Notes under the pieces: generated by a model
The model's input: only the letters and a program-made list of their open reading frames with translations
The model's database searches: none
What the model was told of the DNA's origin: nothing
From: JBCCKC01 sp039182435
GTDB lineage: Bacteria; Verrucomicrobiota; Verrucomicrobiia; Opitutales; Coraliomargaritaceae
Direction: 5' to 3'
NCBI GenBank assembly: GCA_039182435.1
Contig: JBCDCC010000108.1
Location: 1-8,238, forward strand
Length of the DNA stretch: 8,238 nt
Translations under genes and position numbers: made by a program
Shown: in pieces, positions 4,975 to 8,238 of the stretch
How positions within the stretch are numbered: the stretch's first letter is position 1
Layout of the letters: every line of letters starts with the position of its first letter

Positions 4975-7491
4975 ATGGAAGCGAAACTACATGCGCAACT
5001 TCCGAGAGTCATTCGATATGCTCTCGTTTTACCAATAGCCGGCGCGGTCTCAGTGTATGCACAAGAGGCCGCGGAAGAGGAGGAAGTAATTGTCCTCGAA
5101 GAGTTCATTGTCGATGAGACCGGAGCCGCACTCAACGACACGGTCATGCCAACGGACCGGGAAATCTCCGGTCTCTTTGGCGAAGCCACGAGTGTGCTGG
5201 AAGTGCCGCGTTCCGTCTCGTTGCTATCGCCCGAGATTCTCGACCAATTTAATATTGATGACCTAAGTGATCTCGAAAAATTCGGTGCGGGCACACAAGC
5301 CGTCAATTACTACGGAGTAGCTGGCGCGCCGACCATTCGCGGCGTGAAAGGCGGCACCTATTTGAATGGTATGCTTCGCGCCTTTAACCGTAACGAGATG
5401 CCACTTTCCTTCGGTTCTTTAGAGGCGATTGAAGTGGTCAAAGGTCCAGCTCCGGCAGACTTCTCTCCCACTTTGATCGGTGGTTTTGTAAATCTACTGC
5501 CGAAGTCTCCATTCTTCGACGAAGAGGCCGGCTCGATCGAATTCGAGTTCGACAACTGGGGGCGTAAGACCATCAGTGCCGATTATGGCGCACCCTTCTT
5601 GCTCCCTGGTGATACGCCAGCTGCATTCCGCATCTCTTTGACTGGTCAGGATGGCGAGAGCTACTACGACGATCTGAGTAACGACTACACATCCGTTTAC
5701 GGCGCGATCAAGTTCCGCCCAAATGACGGCATGACTGTGTTCATCGGTGGTGAGTATTTCGACTACAAATCAAATGAAAATCCAGGTTGGAATCGTCCGA
5801 CTCAGAACTTGGTTGATAATGATCAATACGTGATCGGTGAAGCGCAGGACATCACCAGTGGCGTTTGGCTCGGCACCGCTAGCCGTGATGACCTTTACAC
5901 GGATACGCGCCTCGCGATCGAGGCGTCATTGGCGGAAGAGCTGGTTCCACAATTCGGTAACCTTGCTGACATGGAATTCATCACCGACACGGACGGCGTT
6001 GATAAATATGTCTACACACAGCAATACTTCGATAATGGTGGTGAAGCCGTCACCCAGAAGATAGATGGTAGCGATGTCTTAACTGACCCAAGCGACTTTG
6101 CCGACTCAACAGACGTCGTTCTGTTCGGTGATTTGATCTTCGATTCAAATTCCGATCGCACCTTCACTGTCAAGGGCCTCGCTGAGTTTCTTGAAACAGA
6201 AAAGAACTCTTCTTACGGTTATGCTTTCGAATCCGAGCAAACCGTGCTCGCGACAAAGGCATTTTTCACCGATTACACGCTCATCCCGAAAACTACGATC
6301 ACTTACGGTATCGGCGCACGTTACACGGATGCGAAGCAGCTCCAAGATTTCTGGGACGAGCCCTTCGGCCGTCGTGATATCAGCCAATCTGAGATCAGCC
6401 CGAACAGTGTCATCCTTGCTGGGTCACAGTCTCCAGTCGGCGGGAATAACCAGTGGGCTCGTTTTGGCATCGGTGGTAATACCGAATCCGAGCTCCTCCA
6501 GCTAGCTGCTTTCGCCAGCACCCAAACAAAGTTGATCGAAGATAAGCTGACCATTATCGCTTCGCTTCGCTATGAGTATGCCGACTTCGACGTCAGCGTG
6601 CCAAGTGAGCCAGACGGCGTCGGTGCTGCGGACCGTGCTGCTTATGCTGAAGCCGGTTCAGGCAACACCGACTACCTGAACGGCACCATTGGAGCCAGCT
6701 TCGAGATCATCGATGGTCTGTCAATCTACGGCAACTATCTCGAAGGCACCTCAATGGATCCCGCACAAGGGGGAGCACTTGTCGGAGAATCGAACTTCGC
6801 AGAAAATGAGATGTGGGAAGTTGGTGTCAAAGCCAGCCTGATCGATAACAAACTCTTCGCATCACTTGCCTATTATGAATGGGAGCAAAGCTCCTTTAAC
6901 GGTCGCGCCGGAAGCAGTGAAGCACTCGAAGGAGAAGGTGTCGAATTTGAGACGACTTGGCTTGCCACAGACCACCTCACCTTAATCGCATCCTACACTT
7001 GGCAGGAAGTGAAGCGCGTCGATCCCCTCGGATTCCGCACGATTCCATTTTCTGATCAAGACTGGGCTCTTTACGGAGGTGCATTGAACAGCAACTTCAG
7101 TGGCGCAAGCTTTGATGGTCGTGATCGCTATGTAGATGGCAACTTCGGGATACCAACGGATAATACAGATCTGGTCTATCCAGGCACGCCACAACAAGTG
7201 ATTAAACTCTTCGCTCTCTACGAATTCGGTAACGGATTCTCCCTCAACGGAAGCGCGGTTTGGCAGGAGGAGTTCTATCTCGATTTCGATCAGCAAATCG
7301 AGCTACCCGATGCGCTGATCTTCAGCTTGGGCGGTAAGTATGCCACCGAGAAATGGGAGCTCGCGGCTACGATTGAGAATCTATCGGACGAGGAATACTT
7401 CCTCGGCTCAGACCCGACGTTTGCAGCCAATACTTTGGTTACCAAAGCGCCGGAGAGAACCTACATCGTTTCCTTTAAATATAAGTTTTAA
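4975..7491 (+). CDS. TonB-dependent outer-membrane receptor (siderophore-receptor-like plug)
   Basis: This 838-residue protein is energised by TonB-ExbBD to move a ligand across the outer membrane. Residues 1-29 are a signal peptide (cleavage VYA|QE). An acidic segment EEVIVLEEFIVDE (36-48) follows, a plausible TonB-contact region. The plug spans about 65-180, with VPRSVSLLSPEIL (77-89), IRGVKGG (121-127), LEAIEVVKGPAP (149-160) and GGFVNLLPKSP (169-179), patterns seen in TonB-siderophore receptors. The rest is a beta-barrel rich in aromatic alternating strands, with NLSDEEYFLGSDP near the end and a terminal KYKF, whose final Phe is typical of outer-membrane barrels. The protein appears intact. 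It is separated from the upstream ABC genes by a structured spacer and closed by its own terminator, so it is probably a separate transcription unit. Its ligand is likely shared with the neighbouring importer, which is not of siderophore type. Confidence 0.93.
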   Translation: MEAKLHAQLPRVIRYALVLPIAGAVSVYAQEAAEEEEVIVLEEFIVDETGAALNDTVMPTDREISGLFGEATSVLEVPRSVSLLSPEILDQFNIDDLSDLEKFGAGTQAVNYYGVAGAPTIRGVKGGTYLNGMLRAFNRNEMPLSFGSLEAIEVVKGPAPADFSPTLIGGFVNLLPKSPFFDEEAGSIEFEFDNWGRKTISADYGAPFLLPGDTPAAFRISLTGQDGESYYDDLSNDYTSVYGAIKFRPNDGMTVFIGGEYFDYKSNENPGWNRPTQNLVDNDQYVIGEAQDITSGVWLGTASRDDLYTDTRLAIEASLAEELVPQFGNLADMEFITDTDGVDKYVYTQQYFDNGGEAVTQKIDGSDVLTDPSDFADSTDVVLFGDLIFDSNSDRTFTVKGLAEFLETEKNSSYGYAFESEQTVLATKAFFTDYTLIPKTTITYGIGARYTDAKQLQDFWDEPFGRRDISQSEISPNSVILAGSQSPVGGNNQWARFGIGGNTESELLQLAAFASTQTKLIEDKLTIIASLRYEYADFDVSVPSEPDGVGAADRAAYAEAGSGNTDYLNGTIGASFEIIDGLSIYGNYLEGTSMDPAQGGALVGESNFAENEMWEVGVKASLIDNKLFASLAYYEWEQSSFNGRAGSSEALEGEGVEFETTWLATDHLTLIASYTWQEVKRVDPLGFRTIPFSDQDWALYGGALNSNFSGASFDGRDRYVDGNFGIPTDNTDLVYPGTPQQVIKLFALYEFGNGFSLNGSAVWQEEFYLDFDQQIELPDALIFSLGGKYATEKWELAATIENLSDEEYFLGSDPTFAANTLVTKAPERTYIVSFKYKF

Positions 7492-7520
7492 GTATTCAGG
7501 TTACTTAGCTTGTTCGACGA

Positions 7521-7550
7521 GGGCGGTCATCTATTGGCCGCCCTTTTTTT
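7521..7550 (+). terminator. Intrinsic terminator of the receptor gene
   Basis: GGGCGGTCA (7521-7529) pairs with TGGCCGCCC (7535-7543), nine base pairs including one U-G wobble, across loop TCTAT. Seven T residues follow (7544-7550). It lies 29 bases after the receptor stop codon and is a textbook rho-independent terminator. It also isolates the second binding-protein gene from receptor transcription. Confidence 0.93.
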
Positions 7551-7627
7551 GTCTTTAGTCCTCCACGAAGCACTCGAGATTGCTCTCGTGTAAGTGTGGC
7601 GCATGGCTGGTGCCTAGACGCTAATGA

Positions 7628-7657
7628 TTCGACTACCAACAACCTAAACAAACAACC
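7628..7657 (+). repeat. 30-base leader element, copy B (orphan)
   Basis: It is identical to copy A (4942-4971) at 28 of 30 positions and lies directly before an ATG at 7658, three bases closer than in copy A. No receptor gene follows. The similarity to copy A ends at the start codon: sequences after ATGG are not alike. It may be a remnant of a lost receptor-like gene or a mobile/duplicated leader that now serves the small frame or the downstream operon. Confidence 0.75.
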
Positions 7658-7702
7658 ATGGCCACTCGCGCAGAATTCGCGTGCGTCTCTAACTGTCAAT
7701 AA
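7658..7702 (+). CDS. Possible 14-residue leader peptide or gene remnant
   Basis: The ATG at 7658-7660 sits immediately after leader copy B and opens a frame MATRAEFACVSNCQ ending in TAA at 7700-7702. It is too short to judge by composition. It could be a regulatory leader peptide for the binding-protein gene 150 bases downstream, the decayed start of a receptor paralogue, or chance. The peptide has no run of a single amino acid that would point to classical attenuation, and it does not resemble the receptor N-terminus. The only support is its placement at the repeated initiation leader. Confidence 0.25.
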   Translation: MATRAEFACVSNCQ

Positions 7703-7782
7703 TGATTTGCGAAGACTCCTCCCGTGACTGCTTAACGTGCTGGAAGAGAGTCACCTACAAAGGTATGAAATAAATTGACCGA

Positions 7783-7804
7783 GACTCGAACCAGCTATCG
7801 AGTC
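7783..7804. repeat. 7-bp perfect inverted repeat upstream of the second binding-protein gene
   Basis: GACTCGA (7783-7789) and TCGAGTC (7798-7804) are exact reverse complements across an 8-base loop. They overlap the space just downstream of a possible -35 box (TTGACC, 7775-7780) and lie about 50 bases before the ATG at 7856. An operator or a leader hairpin are both possible. It shares no obvious sequence with the dyad at 4758-4781. Confidence 0.4.
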
Positions 7805-7855
7805 GAGTAAGCGTTCGGCCCCAAATTTGCTGATTGTATGCTGTTTTATCTGACG

Positions 7856-8238
7856 ATGACGACTCGAAGCAAAGTTCACCTAGCCCTCGCAATAGTCACC
7901 GCACTCGCTTTCTCTGGATGCTCAGATCGCGATGCAGGCACCGAGAGTTCGGACTTAGCGATCACAGTTCAATTAGATTGGGTCGCCGAGCCCGAGCATG
8001 GCGCTTTCTACACAGCTGAAGCGCTCGGTTACTTTAAGGAAGTTGGCTTGGATGTGACTTTAATCCAAGGCGGTGCGGGTGCCTTGCCACTCAACAAGGT
8101 CGGCAGTAATTTTGCACAGATTGGACAAGCCGATGGCACCAGTGTGATAATGGCCATCGCTGGCGGTGCCCCGCTGCTCAATGTCGCTGCTATCTTCCAG
8201 CAGGATCCCAGTGTGCTCATGCTGCACAAATCCAATCC
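7856..8238 (+). CDS. Second ABC substrate-binding lipoprotein, NMT1/THI5-like (N-terminal part)
   Basis: The frame is open from an ATG at 7856 to the window edge (127 complete codons). Residues 1-22 form a lipoprotein signal peptide: basic MTTRSK, a hydrophobic core and FSGC with Cys22. The mature region repeats the family hallmarks: LDW (40-42), EHGAFY (47-52), GYFKEVGLDV (58-67) and QGG (71-73). It aligns without gaps to the first binding protein from its residue 30 onward, at roughly 38% identity over 94 positions by hand count, so the two are paralogues that probably bind related ligands. An in-frame ATG at 7838 would add MLFYLT; 7856 is preferred because it gives a standard lipoprotein signal. 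No Shine-Dalgarno is visible. The gene follows the receptor terminator and probably opens a new transport operon outside the window. Confidence 0.88.
   Translation, partial: MTTRSKVHLALAIVTALAFSGCSDRDAGTESSDLAITVQLDWVAEPEHGAFYTAEALGYFKEVGLDVTLIQGGAGALPLNKVGSNFAQIGQADGTSVIMAIAGGAPLLNVAAIFQQDPSVLMLHKSN

Larger units (their letters stand above)
7551..7855 (+). promoter_or_regulatory. Spacer upstream of the second binding-protein gene
   Basis: This 305-base gap lies between a strong terminator and a new gene, so it should contain that gene's promoter. It holds a hairpin at 7564-7590 (CACGAAGC with GCT-C-TCGTG), the orphan leader copy B (7628-7657) with a 14-codon frame, GTGACT/AGTCAC at 7724-7754, and GACTCGA/TCGAGTC at 7783-7804. 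TTGACC at 7775-7780 could be a -35 box, but no matching -10 is seen 16-18 bases downstream. No known RNA motif was recognised. Confidence 0.45.

Noticed and set aside
4751..5038. A 95-codon plus-strand frame running from the receptor leader into the receptor gene
   Set aside because: It begins at TTG, crosses the inverted repeats and overlaps the receptor signal-peptide region in another frame; the translation shows no family features.
1..8238. Mobile elements, CRISPR arrays, tRNA or rRNA genes
   Set aside because: No transposase or integrase frame, no regularly spaced repeats, and no tRNA cloverleaf or rRNA-like segment was seen; the only direct repeat is the two-copy leader element.

Overview
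The window comes from a diderm (outer-membrane-bearing) bacterium: it encodes a TonB-dependent outer-membrane receptor next to an inner-membrane ABC importer. Three features recall Verrucomicrobiota, perhaps Opitutae or a related marine group. These are the acidic 'EEVIVLEEFIVDE' segment just after the receptor signal peptide, the near absence of Shine-Dalgarno sequences with A/C-rich leaders before start codons, and substrate-binding proteins made as lipoproteins. This placement is an inference from style and was not tested by any search.

Layout. At the left edge a secreted protein of unknown function runs leftwards out of the window (start at 441). A 150-base divergent spacer separates it from a rightward gene set: an FAD-linked oxidoreductase (595-1986), then an ABC ATPase (2056-2820), an ABC permease (2829-3647) and a lipoprotein substrate-binding protein of the NMT1/THI5-like group (3662-4651). 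The last three are separated by only 8 and 14 bases and are almost certainly one operon; the oxidoreductase lies 69 bases upstream and probably belongs to it. A 323-base spacer with five successive inverted repeats follows, then a full-length TonB-dependent receptor (4975-7491) that ends in a strong intrinsic terminator (7521-7550). A 305-base spacer then holds a second, near-identical copy of the 30-base leader found directly upstream of the receptor, here followed only by a 14-codon reading frame, plus further inverted repeats. The window closes inside a second lipoprotein substrate-binding protein (from 7856), a clear paralogue of the first.

How the parts fit. The receptor would bring a scarce or bulky compound across the outer membrane, the lipoprotein binding proteins would capture it in the periplasm, the SsuBC/TauBC-type ATPase and permease would import it, and the cytoplasmic flavoprotein would oxidise it or a product of it. 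The ABC components belong to the nitrate/sulfonate/taurine/pyrimidine-precursor class, not the siderophore class. The ligand is therefore more likely a small organic molecule (a sulfonate, a pyrimidine or thiamine precursor, or another heterocycle) than ferric siderophore, although the receptor plug is siderophore-receptor-like. The sequence does not reveal the substrate. The second binding protein probably starts another transport unit beyond the window.

The most unusual parts are non-coding: the hairpin-rich receptor leader and the duplicated leader element whose second copy has lost, or never had, a receptor gene. No CRISPR array, tRNA, rRNA, insertion sequence or recognisable known riboswitch was seen.
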